Shown: one piece after another, positions 1 through 12,370 of the stretch
How positions within the stretch are numbered: the first letter of the stretch is position 1
Layout of the letters: every line of letters starts with the position of its first letter
Translations under genes and position numbers: made by a program
The notes under the pieces: generated by a model
Databases searched by the model: none
Told to the model about the DNA's origin: nothing
What the model saw: only the letters and a program-made list of their open reading frames with translations
Origin: Hemileia vastatrix
Lineage: Eukaryota > Basidiomycota > Pucciniomycetes > Pucciniales > Zaghouaniaceae
NCBI GenBank assembly: GCA_030280995.1
Contig: JASXTE010000011.1
Span: forward strand, 4,236,501-4,300,500
Direction: 5' to 3'
Length of the DNA: 64,000 nucleotides

Positions 1-88
1 TAAAACTGCTCTGATGAGTGGTGTTCATTCCTGATTGTATGGTTCCTTTATCAATAGCTCAATGTGTGTTCAATCTGTGGTTAGTTTG
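1..88. mobile_element. CACTA-like MITE, copy a, left part (cut by element A)
   Basis: The first 88 bases match bases ~30041-30128 of an intact MITE copy further along the window. The copy resumes after element A at 8919, so A was inserted into this MITE. Its left end lies outside the window. Confidence 0.85.
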
Positions 89-1263
89 TGTCAGTGTATC
101 TAGTATTTAAGTATGATATAAAAGTATTTATTTATGTTCCTACTACTTATTGATAAATTATTTAGTGATTAAACCTCAGGGAAAGACTAATAAAATAGTT
201 ATACTCAAATAAAACTCACAATACTTGGATTTAAATGCGTGCTAGTGGTTGAAAATAGATGAAGATAATATAGTTATAGCTTATATAAAGATAATATCAA
301 TTTATAATGGCTTTATAATATATTTCTAAATGCTAATTTTTGTGTTGTATTGTTTGTTTGTATTGTAGTAAGTGAATGATGTCTAATAACCATCAAAATC
401 CTCCCTTACTTATACCAAAATCCACTGGAGTGCACAGACCTTCAATCCAGATGATGTCACTGCTATCTCCAGCAATTACAGCACTGTGAGGACCCATCAC
501 CTCCCCATGGCTTCCACCTCAAGCAGATTCAACACACAGACCTCCAGTAAGGACCCTCCATCACAATTAATGATAACACAGACCTATACCATAAATAGAA
601 AATCCAGATAAAAGCAGATACCATAAAGAAACAGGTAAAATAACTCATCCAAAGAGAATATAATGAAACCCAAAGCATATAAAGAAACAAATGAAATTTC
701 TAAGCCCCCAATAGCATCCTCAAGCATCCATATTAACCCAGAAATGACCTCCCAACCCATGAATCCGTGAATATCCATCCAAGGAAGCAGACTAAGTTGT
801 CCAGACTGAGTGTATGCACCTGAAATAGATGTTTATGCTTCTGTAGGCATTTTGAGTCCACTGGATACGTCCATATGACCTAAAATAAGCAGAAAAACAA
901 AGGTTATAGGCTATTAAGGGGCTAAAACCCACTTATATACCTAAATATACATAATATACTGCATATTTCACTGAATATGAGATTTATGTATACATATAAG
1001 CTTATGTATGTCAATAATTACTTAGTATCACTTAAGATAATTATATTATGACTCCATTAACACCTTAATAAGTATTATTAGGCTATGTATAAGCTATTTA
1101 AACTACTATAATTTATATAATAGAGTAATAATTATATATATATGTAATATAAACATATATATTATTATTTTAACCTTATTTTTAAGATATAAGCTTAATG
1201 TACTTAAGTTTATCTTATTTTAAGTATAAGAAATACTCAGTCCTATGGATATCTAGGCTGACA
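89..1263 (-). repeat. Element A 3' LTR
   Basis: This repeat aligns along its whole length with 7743-8918 with scattered substitutions. Its ends are the inverted hexamers TGTCAG and CTGACA. It is AT-rich and contains no gene. Confidence 0.93.
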
Positions 1264-1377
1264 CTCCCTCACCCAAAAAAAAACAATAAAAGAAGTGTTA
1301 AAACAACATTATTAAAAGTAAGGAGTGAATAGAAATTTTTTTAAATTTTCTATAATACATATACTGAATAAACAGTA

Positions 1378-1938
1378 TTATTTTGATTTAAATTTTTTCA
1401 AGAGATTTTTAAGATCAGATATTTCATTTTCTGGAATCCACTGGTCATATTCACTTGATTTATTTTTAAATCTTTATAGATACTCAACTCCTTTTTCTTT
1501 TGTAAGGTGTCTCTTTTTAAGTATCTTTTCAATTTCTGCCTTTTCAACTATTTCTTCAGGTTGCTGTTTATTCCTTCCTGATCTTCTTGGAAATAGGGAA
1601 GTATCATTAGAATTGTATGGTTTTATAAGAGAAATACAAAATACTGGATGTTTTCTATCATAAGGTGCATATAGAATAACCTCAACAGCATTATAACCAA
1701 CAATCTTTTTAACTACAAATGGTCCAATGAATGGATCCTTCAATTTAACATTACCATTTAAATTGAAATGTAGTGTTGAAATAAGGACTTCATCACCCTC
1801 TTTGAACATTTGTTCTTTATAGGCTTTATCCCATCTTTTCTTCTCATACTCAAATGCCTTATTTATACACTCTTGAGCATGTTTTCTGCATAATTCTTGC
1901 ATCTGAAGAAAAGATTTAGTACATGGATGGATATCCAA
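1378..1938 (-). pseudogene. Element A integrase C-terminus and chromodomain-like tail
   Basis: This is the last part of the polyprotein. It reads through a GPF/VV-type integrase C-terminal region (residues like DPFIGPFVVKK) into a basic linker and a chromo-like segment (EYL-stop-RFKNKSSEYDQWIP). Such tails direct integration toward marked chromatin in chromoviruses. It is out of frame with the upstream segment (break near 1900) and has an in-frame stop at about 1474-1476, where related copies have Leu. The reading ends at TAA 1378-1380. Confidence 0.8.
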
Positions 1939-4202
1939 TCTAGGTAATTTATTAAGAGTTTAGCAGGGGTATTAGGTACATAACCCAACCATAACTCAAA
2001 TGGCTTTTTGCCAGTGACAAAATGTACTGTACTATTGTATTCAAATTCTAAACCTGGGATAAGGGTTACCCAATCATGCGAGAATTTGTCATTGTCTTTA
2101 AAGTTAAGAACAAAAGCACAATATCTTCTTATCGTATCTTCTAAAGTTTGTATCATTCTTTCTGCTAGCCCATCAGTTTGTGTATGGTGTGCTGTAGAAA
2201 GTTTTAATTGACACCCTGAAACATCCTTAAGTGATGTCCAGAACTCAGAAGTAAATTTAGGATCTCTGTCAGAAACTATTGCTTTGGGGAAACCTGCTAT
2301 ATTTAACATTTGTGTCCACCATAAAAAAGCTAAGTCCTTTGCAGAAACCTCTTTGTGGGTAGGAATAAATTTACACATCTTTGTAAATCTATCTAAAATT
2401 ACCCAGCAGGAGTTATAACTCTTATGCTCTGCTATTAGAAAACCTGTTACAAAGTCCATGTTAATTATTTCCCATGGAGCTTTTGGTTGCTCAATTTGTT
2501 GTAATAAACCAGCTCTTTTGCCTTTTAATCTTTTAGATTTTTGACAAGAATCACATGTCTCAACATATTTCTGAACATCCTCAGACATGTTAATCCACCA
2601 AGCTGTGTTTTTTACTCTGTTTAATGTTTTATGGTAGTCAAAATGACCTGCTAATATATCATCATGACATATACTTAACATTAACTCCTTCATTGAAGGG
2701 GAAATTACAATTACATTACTTAATTTTTTCCTGTAATATATAAAACCATCCTCAATGGAAAATTTTCCTTTTTCTAATGCCTCTTTATACTTATTTGGCA
2801 ATGTTTTTATTAAAACATTCATTGAAGCATTAGATGGATCATTTAATATTGTAGTGAGTTTACTCAAGTCAGGATCTGAAGCATACATATCAAGAATTGA
2901 TTGCATAAATTCATCCTCAAGATCTACAATATAAATGCCATAAATGATAATAATCTCTGATTCAGGAACATAAGCAGGATTATCATCATTATTAGGCAGA
3001 GGTACTCTAGATAACAGATCTAAATTAGAGTGTAAGTTTCCTGCTCTATGTGTAATAGTCATCCGTCCTCTGTATTCTTGTACAGCTAATTGCCATCTAA
3101 ACATGTGTCTATTAGGAGTTTTCATGTTTAAGAGTGACTTAACTGCACTACAGTCAGTTATTAACTCAAATTTTTGGTCTTCAAGGTAATAATGTAGCTT
3201 CTCAAGAGCCCATACTACTGCCAAACATTCAAGTTGAGTAGCGCCATATTTCAATTCACTACTTCTTAGAGTACGTGAAATATAGCAAATTATTACTTCT
3301 GACATTTTTCCTTCAATAAGTTGTTTTTGATGCAAAGCAGCACCCATACCAATAAAACTTGCATCTGTATATAATACAAAAGGCAATTGGAAATCTGGTA
3401 ATCCCAAGATAGGAGCTGTCATTAAACATTCTTTCAACTTATCAAAAGCCTGTTGTCTTTCATTATTCCGAATGAAAGCTTCTGATTTCTTTATCAGTGT
3501 GGTCAATGGTGCAGCAATTATTTGGTAGTTTTTTATATATTGTCTATAATAACCACACATACCAAGAAAAGATTGTACATCCTTTACATTTGGAGCAATG
3601 CCAATATTCTTTATTGCAGCCACTTTATTTTGGTCTACACATATTTGTAAGCCAGATACAATATGACCAAGCACTTTTAAAGATTCAAACCCAAATTTAC
3701 ATTTTTTCAATGCAAGGGTTGTTTTTATTTCATCCATTTTTTGAACTACCTTCTTTAAATGGATTAAGTGTTCATCATAAGTCTTAGAGAAAACTATGAT
3801 GTCATCAATGTATACCATTAACCATCCCTCAATCATTTCATTATGGAATGTTATATCCATTAACTTCTGAAATACTGATGGAGCATTTTTTGGTCCAAAT
3901 GGCATTCTGACATATTTACAAATTCTCATGTGTGTTTTTATCAACACAAAGTTCTGTGAATTCTTTTCAACAGGAATTTGATGGTACCCTTTATTTCCAT
4001 CTAGGCAACTTATATATTTAGCACCTTTAAGGGTAGCATGTATAGAGGCAATCCTTGGCAAGGGATAAATATCATCTACTCTAAATGTATTTAATGCTCT
4101 ATAATCACCGCACCGTCTTGCTTTATCTTGTTCATAAGAAATTAGCACTAGTGATATTACACAATATTTTGGTGTAGTTTCAAACTTTTCAAGAATGTTC
4201 AT
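1863..4202 (-). pseudogene. Element A RT-RNase H-integrase core
   Basis: This open stretch of 779 codons holds, in order: RT motifs (DYRALN, DGNKGYHQIPVEKN, MPFGPKNAPSVFQKL, and catalytic YIDD at about residue 130); RNase H (LYTDASFIGMGAAL, ELITDCSAVKSLL); the integrase zinc finger (H..H then CDSCQKSK); and the integrase core with D (INMDFVTGF), D (IVSDRDPKF) and E (TDGLAERM). All catalytic residues are visible. It begins in the RT fingers because a frameshift near 4195 separates it from the protease-containing stretch. It is the best preserved RT among the elements here. Confidence 0.92.
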
Positions 4203-5052
4203 TTTTTAATAACATCTTATTATTATCCTCTATGTCTTTCCTCTTCATTGGTGAAGCAGGGTATGGTTTCTTTTTAAGACTAGCAGGAATATTATTCATA
4301 TCACAGGGTAAACTAATCTTCATTTCATGATCTTTTAAAAGGCCAAGTTCATTTTTACCATGTGCAAAAGCCATTGGAAATGCTTTAATTAAGTCCAAAA
4401 TATTATTTTTCTCAGCTTTGCTTATCTGAGTGCCAAATGATGCTTTTAAAATTTCTGTTTCCAGAAGTTCCATCTCATTGGATTCTCTTCCTTTGCACAG
4501 AATATTTGTTACTGACTCAATGTGTAAGACTGTGTTAAAAGAATTTATTTTAAATTTCCTTTTACCATTCATGCCAATTGTAAAATTGTTATTAGCAGGG
4601 TCTAATTTCACACGAAACTTAGTCAGAATATCATTTCCAATGATAAAACAGTTACTACAGTTAGTATTATCCATTACTACAAAGTCACAAGTTATTCTTA
4701 CATAACCATGTTGGTGTTTAAAGAAAACAGAAGCTATGTATCTACCAATGGGATGTATTACTGATCCAAAACCTCTCCAATTTTTACTTTTAAGGGGTTC
4801 AAGCTTAGACTTATATTCACTATCAATTTTCTGTAAAGTATTAGTAGAAACAACAGAACCAGCAGCTCCTGTGTCCAATACTATATTAACATTTTCACCA
4901 GAAATGATAGCTGGAACCGTGATAGGTGTCATTCTAAAGTTATCAGCTTGTATATCTTTAATGATTTCAGTATCCTCAAAATTTATTAAAGATTCATTTG
5001 AGTCCATATTTAATATTGGATTATCAAAGATGGACAAATCATCTTCCAACAT
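4189..5052 (-). pseudogene. Element A aspartic protease and RT N-terminus
   Basis: The stretch contains the retropepsin motif LDTGAAGSVVS, with catalytic Asp in DTGA at about residue 60, and the downstream FIIGNDIL segment. A linker with KKKPYPASPMKRKDIEDN then leads into the RT fingers. Protease releases gag and pol proteins in virus-like particles. The 3' end overlaps the next stretch by 14 bases in another frame, which marks a frameshift. Upstream it joins the zinc-knuckle region through several stops (5053-5208). Confidence 0.88.
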
Positions 5053-6698
5053 ACAGACTTCATTTTCATCACTATATGAGATATTACTGTCATAATCACT
5101 TGAATCTTTACTTTTTTCTGTTTCAATTTCAGATTCATGTTGATTTTCAACAATATTTATATTCTTCTCACATTTGTGACCTTTAAACTAAGGTTTGTTA
5201 CACTTATATCAAGTATTTTTCTCATACTTTTTTGGTACTACAGGTGCACTATGTTTTTTCTGCTTCTCCAGAAGTGTTTTTGAATTCTGATTTTTCACAG
5301 GTTCAACATTTTGTTTATAAGTGGAATACCTTGCTTCATACTTATGGTTTAGTAATATTTCAATGCAAATATTAATAAAATCAGAATATTCAGTAACATT
5401 AATTGTTATAGCTACAACAATGTCTCTGACAGATATAGGTAATTTATATATTATCTTATCTTTCCATAAGTTAAAATCCATGTTAGGCTCAATGGCTTTT
5501 AATATTTTATATAAATTCATTAAAAATACCATAGGTTTGTCACCATTCAATGAATTGTACCTAGTTTTCTCATAAAGTCTCTTCTGAGTGAGCCTGAATT
5601 TAGAGCCCCCAAATTGTTTTTCAATTAGTTGTTTCCATTCAGCCCAAGAGTAATCTTTACCCTCACTCAAAACAGCTTCAAACCATAATAAAGCAACATC
5701 CTTAAATAAAGAGATCAATTTTGATGTTATTTCTTCATCTGGTAACTTATATGAGAATTTTAAATTGTCAATTCCTTGAATAAAATGTTGCCAATCAGAG
5801 ATGGCTTCCCCATCATAACTTGGGTACTGATCTATCTTAGGCCAGTTCTTCTGATTGGATTTTATTTCACTAATCTTAGGTAAATTCAACAACTCATTTA
5901 CTCTTGATAAATGGTCTTGTATTTCCTCCTGTACAGATTTGTGACTTACATTTTCAGATTTGACACTACCACCAGATGGTTTTAGTTGTGGTGGTATAGG
6001 GAAGGAATGAGATTCACTTTTGCCAATTAAAGTATTATTATTATATTGAGTATACTTATGATTATCCTGGTTCATTAGTAGATTGGCAGTTTCAATCTCA
6101 ACTTTAGTTAATCTTTGTAGCAGCTCAGAGACACGTTGATTTGTTTGGGCAAAAGATAATTTAGTTCTGATTCAGTTTTCAATACATGTGTTTCATACAA
6201 TTTTTCCAACTCACAAAATTTGTTTGAAAGATCATTATATTTACTACTCAATGAATCATATTTAAGAGTTAGAGGAAAATTTTCATTCTCTAATTCTTTA
6301 TTACATGTTTCCAGTTGAGAAATATTTAATGTTAAGGATGAAATTGTATCACTTTTGAGCTTAACTTTCTGCTCCTCACAATCAGTCATTCTATTCCATA
6401 ATGCTGAAACAATTCTATGGACAGTTGAATTATTGTTAAAATACTCCATGTCTTCCTTCTCAACTCTTTCAATCTCTTGTGAACTTCTCATCTCACTAAT
6501 AAGTGGTGGCAACTGAGGATTAACTGTATTATAAATACTACTGTTGTTATTGACAAAAGACAAGTCAGGTGTATCTACACTAAAACCTAAATTTCTTAAG
6601 TCCTCCTCTATTTTCTGCACAGATTTGAAATCAATAATATTACCTACATTGTAATTATCAGTATTGTGTTCAATCTGAGAGGGTAATCTACTTACCAT
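5053..6698 (-). pseudogene. Element A ORF2 gag: coiled coil, capsid, nucleocapsid
   Basis: The reading starts at ATG 6698 (MVSRLPS), which overlaps the ORF1 stop. A long coiled coil (about 6160-6480) comes first. The retrotransposon capsid region follows (DQYPSYDGEAISDWQHFIQ, then a QFGGSKFRLTQKRLYEKTRY block at about 5560-5650). A damaged zinc knuckle lies near 5170-5215. A frameshift near 6165 splits the coiled coil from the capsid part. Gag forms the particle shell and binds the RNA. The same domain order is seen in B, C and E. Confidence 0.8.
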
Positions 6699-7235
6699 GG
6701 GATTTGTGTGAGCCCTGATTTTTGGCACCTTTGTTTTCCCTTGTAGGGGTGAAGTGAGGAAGTCTGATGAGGAGGAGGATCCTTGTTGCAGTTGTGACTG
6801 GCCCATTGTTGATGGAACCAATCCCACTTCCATTTGTCTACCAGGATTTTCTCCTGGGAGTGATGTGACCCTCCTGGGGTAGGGGGTTGCTGACTTGGTT
6901 GGCCTCCCTTTAGATCTGCCAATGACTGGTTCATCTGCTGAAATCCTACCTTGCAATTGTTTTGTAATTGCTCTACCTCCTTGAGCATGAGGGAATTTGA
7001 TTCCTCCAACTTCAATACCTTTTTTGCCAGATGGGATAGTTGATCCTGAAGAGGAGGAGACGTCTTTTTTATAGTAATCTTTTTTAAGAGGGCGTCCTTT
7101 TCCTCCATGCTAATTTGCTCTGCCTGGGGGTATGACTGACCCTCCATTGTTATGTCCTGGAGCAATGTTTTTGTTAGCTTTAGACCTGGTATTATAAGCA
7201 GGCTTTTCGCTTACATTGTCCTGGGTAGCACTCAT
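6692..7235 (-). pseudogene. Element A ORF1: short basic/coiled-coil protein
   Basis: The start at 7235 (MSATQDNVSEKPAYNTRSKA) matches the ORF1 start of E (YNLRPRAE). A frameshift near 7100 moves into the 6692-7165 frame, which has a heptad coil (LSHLAKKVLKLEESNSL) and then the conserved block DKWKWDWF...HPYKGK. It ends ...IPW-stop at 6692, with TGGTAA overlapping the ATGGTA of ORF2. I do not recognise the protein as a named domain. Its position before gag and its RNA/coil-like composition suggest a structural or RNA-binding role. Confidence 0.65.
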
Positions 7236-7742
7236 ATTGATAAAATTAACAATATATTACGTCTACAGAAAGGAAAACCTATTGGAATTAGTAGATTAAA
7301 AGTATTAGCAATATTATTACTAATAAAAAGCTCTGGAGCTTACCCTGAATTTAAATCTTTATTTATTTAAATAAAATGTAATAAAAATTTGAAAAAATCT
7401 GTTAAAAATAAAATAATAAGTTTAACATGACCTTTGAAAGGGTGAATAATTATCTTACCAAGCTTTAAACAAATACCAGTTTAATTGGATTTATTTTGGT
7501 GACCAAATACCAAGTGAAATCAGGTTTATATTGGGTACAGTTACTACTGTAAATACCTAATTTTTATTATAAAAAATTAGTAAAACTATTATAAGGGTTC
7601 TTTTCCGCAATCACTGAGTTATGATGACCCACTAATATTCAGAAGACCCAAATATTTGGTTATTTTGAGCTATACTAAAGTAAAAATCACGTCCCAAGGC
7701 TATTACTAAAAAATCAATAATAATCAAGGAAAGACCCCCAAT
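7236..7742 (-). other. Element A 5' leader with primer-binding site
   Basis: This untranslated leader lies between the 5' LTR and ORF1. The bases just inside the LTR read AT-TGGGGGTCTTTCC on the minus strand. The TGG start is typical of a tRNA-primed site and is shared, with variation, by C, D and E. Confidence 0.6.
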
Positions 7743-8918
7743 TGTCAGTGTATCTAGTATTTAAGTATGATATAAAAGTATTTATTTATGGTCCTACTAC
7801 TTATTGATAAATGATTTAGTGATTAAACCTCCTGGGAAGACTAATAAAATAGTTATACTCAAATAAAACTCACAATACTTGGATTTATATGTGTGCTAGT
7901 GGTGGAAAATAGATGAAGATAATATAGTTATAGCTTATATAAAGATAATATCAATTTATAATGGCTTTATAATATATTTCTAAATGCTAATATTTTTGTT
8001 GTAATGTTTGTTTGTATTGTAGTAAGTGAATGATGTCTAATAACCGTCAAAATCCTCCCTTACTTATACCAAAATCCACTGGAGTGCACAGACCTTCAAT
8101 CCAGATGATGTCACTGCTATCCCCGGAAATTACAGCACTGTGAGGGACCATAACCTCCCCATGGCGTCCACTTCAAGAAGATTCAACACCCAGACCTCTA
8201 GTAAGGACCCTCCATCACAATTAATGATAACACAGACCTATACCATAAATAGAAAATCCAGATAAAAGCGGATACCATAAAGAAACAGGTAAAATAACTC
8301 ATCCAAAGAGAATATAATGAAACCCAAAGAATATAAAGGAAAAAAATAAAATTTCCAAGCCCCCAATAACATCCTCAAGCATCCATATTAACCCAGCAAT
8401 GACCTCCCAACCCATGAATGCGTGAATATCCATCCAAGGAAGCAGATTAAGTTGTCCAGACTGAGTGTATGCACCTGAAATAGATGTTTATGCTTCTTTA
8501 GGCATTGTGAGTCCACTTTATATGTCCATAAGACCTTAAATAAGCAGATAAACAAAGCTTATAGGCTATTAAGGGGCTAAATCCCACTTATATACCTAAA
8601 TATACATAATATACTGCATATTTCACTGAATATGAGATTTATGTATATATATAAGCTTATGTATGTCAATAATTACTTAGTATCATTTAAGATAAGTATA
8701 TTATGACTCCATTAACACCTTAATAAGTACTATTAGGCTATGGATAAGCTATTTAAACTACTATAATTTATATAATATAGTAATAATTATATATATATGT
8801 AATATAATCATATATATTATTATCTTAACCTTATTTTTAAGATATAAGCTTAATTTACTTAAGGTTATCTTATTTTAAATATAAGAAATACTCAGTTCTA
8901 GGGATATCTAGGCTGACA
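7743..8918 (-). repeat. Element A 5' LTR
   Basis: Pairs with 89-1263. Starts TGTCAG at 7743, ends CTGACA at 8918, and is followed by the GTTTG duplication. Confidence 0.93.
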
Positions 8919-8975
8919 GTTTGGGTCCAAGGTTGCGGACTCACTAGCAAGTCCGCCCCCCCATATTGTGTGGTG
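8919..8975. mobile_element. CACTA-like MITE, copy a, right part
   Basis: Continues copy a after element A. It contains a mutated version of the GACTTGCTAGCAAGTC palindrome (here ACTCACTAGCAAGTC) and ends with ATATTGTGTGGTG, the right terminus shared by all copies. Confidence 0.85.
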
Positions 8976-9914
8976 TTTGTTTTTATTATCTTTAAAGTTT
9001 TACATCTAGCTTGAATTTTAATTTTTCATATGAATAATTTTCTTTGTAGTGATTTATTATTTCAGCTCATGAGCTTTCTCTACCAAATAACCATATTTAC
9101 ATGCAATTTTGATCAAATAAATCATGAAAATTTTCAGAATATCATATATGTATTAAATTTAATAAATGTATATTGTGAAATTTTTAGTAGTTGAATATTT
9201 AATAGAACAAAAAACAGAGCAAAAATATAGATTCTTTTGATTTTAATCATCTTCTTGCATATAAAAATGTAAAGAAAATTGATTAAAGTCCACTGATATA
9301 AGAGTTATACTTCTTTCTAAACTTATAATAAAACAATTTATTAATTATTTGTGCTTAGTGTAAAGAAGTTATGAGAGGACTTCAATGAAACAGAAATTAG
9401 GAAAACATAATGCTATCTTTTATTTTTTTAATTATAAGTACTTTCACAGTATTATAGAATTAAATACTTGAGAATTTTGATGGTTCAATATGTTTGTTAA
9501 ATAAATCCATTAAATTGAAAATATTTATATTTCATGATCAAAAATAATAAAAATACAAAAAAAATCAGGTAGTATGGTTCAAATTAAAAAATGAAAGCTT
9601 CAAATTCTTGGTTAAAAGGGGTTATCAATAAAAACAACAATTGATTATATTATATATTTTTTTCAAAAAAAAAAAAAACAAATAAAATCATTAGAGAGGT
9701 TAAAAGTGATGCTTTTTAAACAAATAGTATAATTTTCAGTCTTTTTAATGATCAAGTGAAATTCAAAATAAAAATTAAATTGTGTTTTCTGAAAAAAATT
9801 CTGTGAATGGATCAGATTCCTAATCTGCCCTTGGCATTATTTCTATAAATTATTCATTAAACTTTCAATATTATTCCAGCACAGACTCATCCATTATTGG
9901 TTAAGAGCTCAAGA
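8976..9914. other. AT-rich stretch without recognised features
   Basis: No coding potential, LTR end or terminal inverted repeat was found. Short A-runs occur, for example near 9668. It may be the decayed leader or 5' LTR of element B, but nothing in it matches the other LTRs clearly. Confidence 0.5.
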
Positions 9915-10033
9915 TGAGTTCAAAGTAAAGTTCAGTATCAGTTTATTATAAGCTCAGCCTGAGTTCCATCTGTGTTCCATCTAAGCTCAAGTTGAGGACT
10001 TGCTAGCAAGTCCCCCCCAAATATTGTGTGGTG
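9915..10033. mobile_element. CACTA-like MITE, copy b, right end only
   Basis: The segment carries GAGTTCCATCTG-type subterminal repeats, the intact palindrome GACTTGCTAGCAAGTC, a C-run and the terminus ATATTGTGTGGTG. It matches 47600-47725. The left boundary is approximate. Its right end abuts element B coding sequence, so it landed in or next to B's leader. Confidence 0.8.
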
Positions 10034-10603
10034 TTATTGATTATGATGCAAATTCTGTAATCTCTCCTTTGACTACAAAATTTTCTCAAATTAATCAATT
10101 AGTAAACAAAAAAGGATGTAAAAATGCAGGAGGTGGAAATAAAGAAGGAACATCCTCTTCTGGACTCCAAGTCCCAGGTACTCCCCCTAGAAGAGCTTCC
10201 AAAAGGCTTCAAAATAAAAAAGATGCCAGTTCAGCAACATGTAAACAAACTGTCAACTCACATCTAGGATTTGAAGTCAGAGAACCTTAAAAGAATGGAA
10301 AAGGTAGAGTCTCTAGAAGACAAGGTAAGATTCCTTCAAGAGAAGAGGAAACCTCCTCCTCCAAAAGCCCTTCCACAATTGGCCCCCCAGCAATAAGAAA
10401 AGGTGGAAGTCTCAAAGTGGCAGTGGGATAGGCTGAACAACCAGTGGGATTATCTGTCCCAACAAAAACAGCAACAAGTACCTCAGGCAGGTCCTTCAAG
10501 AACCAATCAGTTCAACCCCACACCTCCTCACCCCTACCAAGGAGGAAGAGAAAAAACAATCACATCAAAGTCTTGCCTAATCCATGGTAAGCCCCTCTAT
10601 TGA
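10034..10603 (+). pseudogene. Element B ORF1
   Basis: Fragments in two frames show a basic Ser/Pro-rich region and then the conserved block SKWQWDRLNNQWDY...PPHPYQGG. An indel in the run of six A's near 10553 shifts the frame. After it, the region reads LPNPW-stop with ATGGTAAGC (ORF2 start) overlapping. The MITE end replaces the true N-terminus. Confidence 0.6.
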
Positions 10604-12370
10604 ATCTCAAGTACCATTTCTTGTAACTGATTCAGTTCCTTCAGGTAATTCTGGAAGAGGAGATGAGACTGTGAGACCAGTAGAGGCTGAGAATAGTAGA
10701 CAAATTGCTCAATATTCTAATGTATCTAATCCTTTGGTTTTAATTGCTACTTCAATGATAAATCCGGATATGGCTATTATTGATGAGACACTTGATCCTG
10801 AGTTTTATGACAATCTGGAAAGTTATTCTGTTTCACTATTAAAAAATTCTCCAGATGTAGCTAACATTAATGATGAATATTTGAGGGATATTATTGCTAA
10901 ACAAAATCATATAATGAACAACATGCAATTGACTCAGAAATATAATAGTTTCTTAACTGAACAGGGTTATGAAGCATTGAGGAGTGAGTTACAGAGAGTT
11001 TCTGATGATTTGTTTCATTACAAAGTAACTCATGAAAAGAAAGTTTCTTTATGGCAAAATATCAAGAATGATTTGTCTAAATTGAAAGATACTGTGTCCA
11101 TCTGTTGCCAGGAGCTAGAGGGACATAATATGAACTTAGAAAGATTGAGTAACCATTATTAATCTTTAAAAAATAAGAATCAATTATCTTTTGCAACCAT
11201 CAATGAGAATTTATCTAGTATTCCAAGAGTAAAAACTAGGATAACAACCATTGAAGAGAAATTGAATTCATTTTTATATAATCAAAAGTTTTCTGACATC
11301 TTTTTGAAAGAATCTGTTAAGCAGGATACCCCAATTTTACCTGTTCCTAGTTCATCCAATGTAATATTAGTTCCAGAAATACCTGTTGATATCACTGAGT
11401 TTCCATCAAAAATTGATGATGTACCTGGATCATCCACAGAAGGATTATACAATGAAATTGATGCACAATTGGAGAAATTAAAGCTACTTCTCACTCAGAA
11501 ACAAGCCTGTAATAAGGAAACTAATTCAAATAAAAAGAATTGTATAAATCTTGACCAGTATCCAACATTTGATGGTGACTCTTCCTCTGATTGGAAACAG
11601 TTCATTTGCAGGATTGATAATCTAAAAAATTGTTACAAACTCTAATGTGGTATGAATCTGTTCTCTTGGATAAAATTGACTACTCATGGGAAGATTGGAA
11701 AAAATTAATTATAGCACAATTTGGTGGTTCCAAGTTTAGATTAGCTCAACAAAGGCAATATGAAGAAACCAGATATAGCTCTTCTACTGAAAAACCTATT
11801 GAGTTCCTGCTGAAACTTGTGAAAATTCTGAGGGCAATGGACCCAGATATGGATTTTGAATTATGGAAGGACAGTATCCTCCATAAATTACCTATGTCTC
11901 TGAGAGACTTAATAGTTGCTAGGACTGAGTTCTCAAGAGAACCTTCTTCTTTTATCAATACTTGTAATGAGATCCTTTTAAATAACAAGTATGATTCTAG
12001 AAGATTCACTGCTAGAACTTCATTTGAGAAAACCTCCAATTACCAACAGAAACCTCTTGAAAAAGTTTGTAAACCTTCTGCCCCTGTTGCACCAAAAAAG
12101 AAAGGAACAAACACTTGCTTCAAATGCAGCAAGACTTGGCAGAAAGGCCATGTTTGTGACAAGAAAATAAATCTTTCTGAACAAACAGAGAAACATGCTG
12201 ATGACACAGTTGCACTGTATGATACTTCAAGTGATTGTGCCAGAAATATTTCATATGAGTATCAAAAGGAAATTTTGAAGCTGGAAGAGGATATTCATTA
12301 TTTAAATAATATTGATATTGAGAATAATGAGTTATCTACAGTAGAATGTGCTGAGATCATAGGAAATCTT
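10584..12370 (+). pseudogene. Element B ORF2 gag and zinc knuckle
   Basis: Reading starts at ATG 10584 (MVSPSIESQ). A coiled-coil region is interrupted by a stop at 11160-11162, and the capsid segment DQYPTFDGDSSSDWKQFI follows at ~11550. A deletion plus frameshift at ~11640 removes about 18 codons found in C and E. The capsid then continues (QFGGSKFRLAQQRQYEETRY). The zinc knuckle CFKCSKTWQKGHVC is intact at about 12118-12160, with CX2CX7HXC spacing. Confidence 0.82.

Larger units (their letters stand above)
89..8918 (-). mobile_element. Complete Ty3/gypsy chromovirus A (degenerate)
   Basis: The element is bounded by two near-identical ~1175-bp LTRs that start TGTCAG and end CTGACA. It is flanked by a perfect 5-bp duplication GTTTG at 84-88 and 8919-8923. 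On the minus strand it encodes ORF1, gag, protease, reverse transcriptase, RNase H, integrase and a chromodomain-like C-terminus in that order. Just inside the 5' LTR (7742 downwards) is AT then TGGGGGTCTTTCC, a likely primer-binding site. A purine tract GGGTGAGGGAG abuts the 3' LTR at 1264. Several frameshifts and stops make it non-autonomous, although RT YIDD and protease DTGA are intact. Confidence 0.93.
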
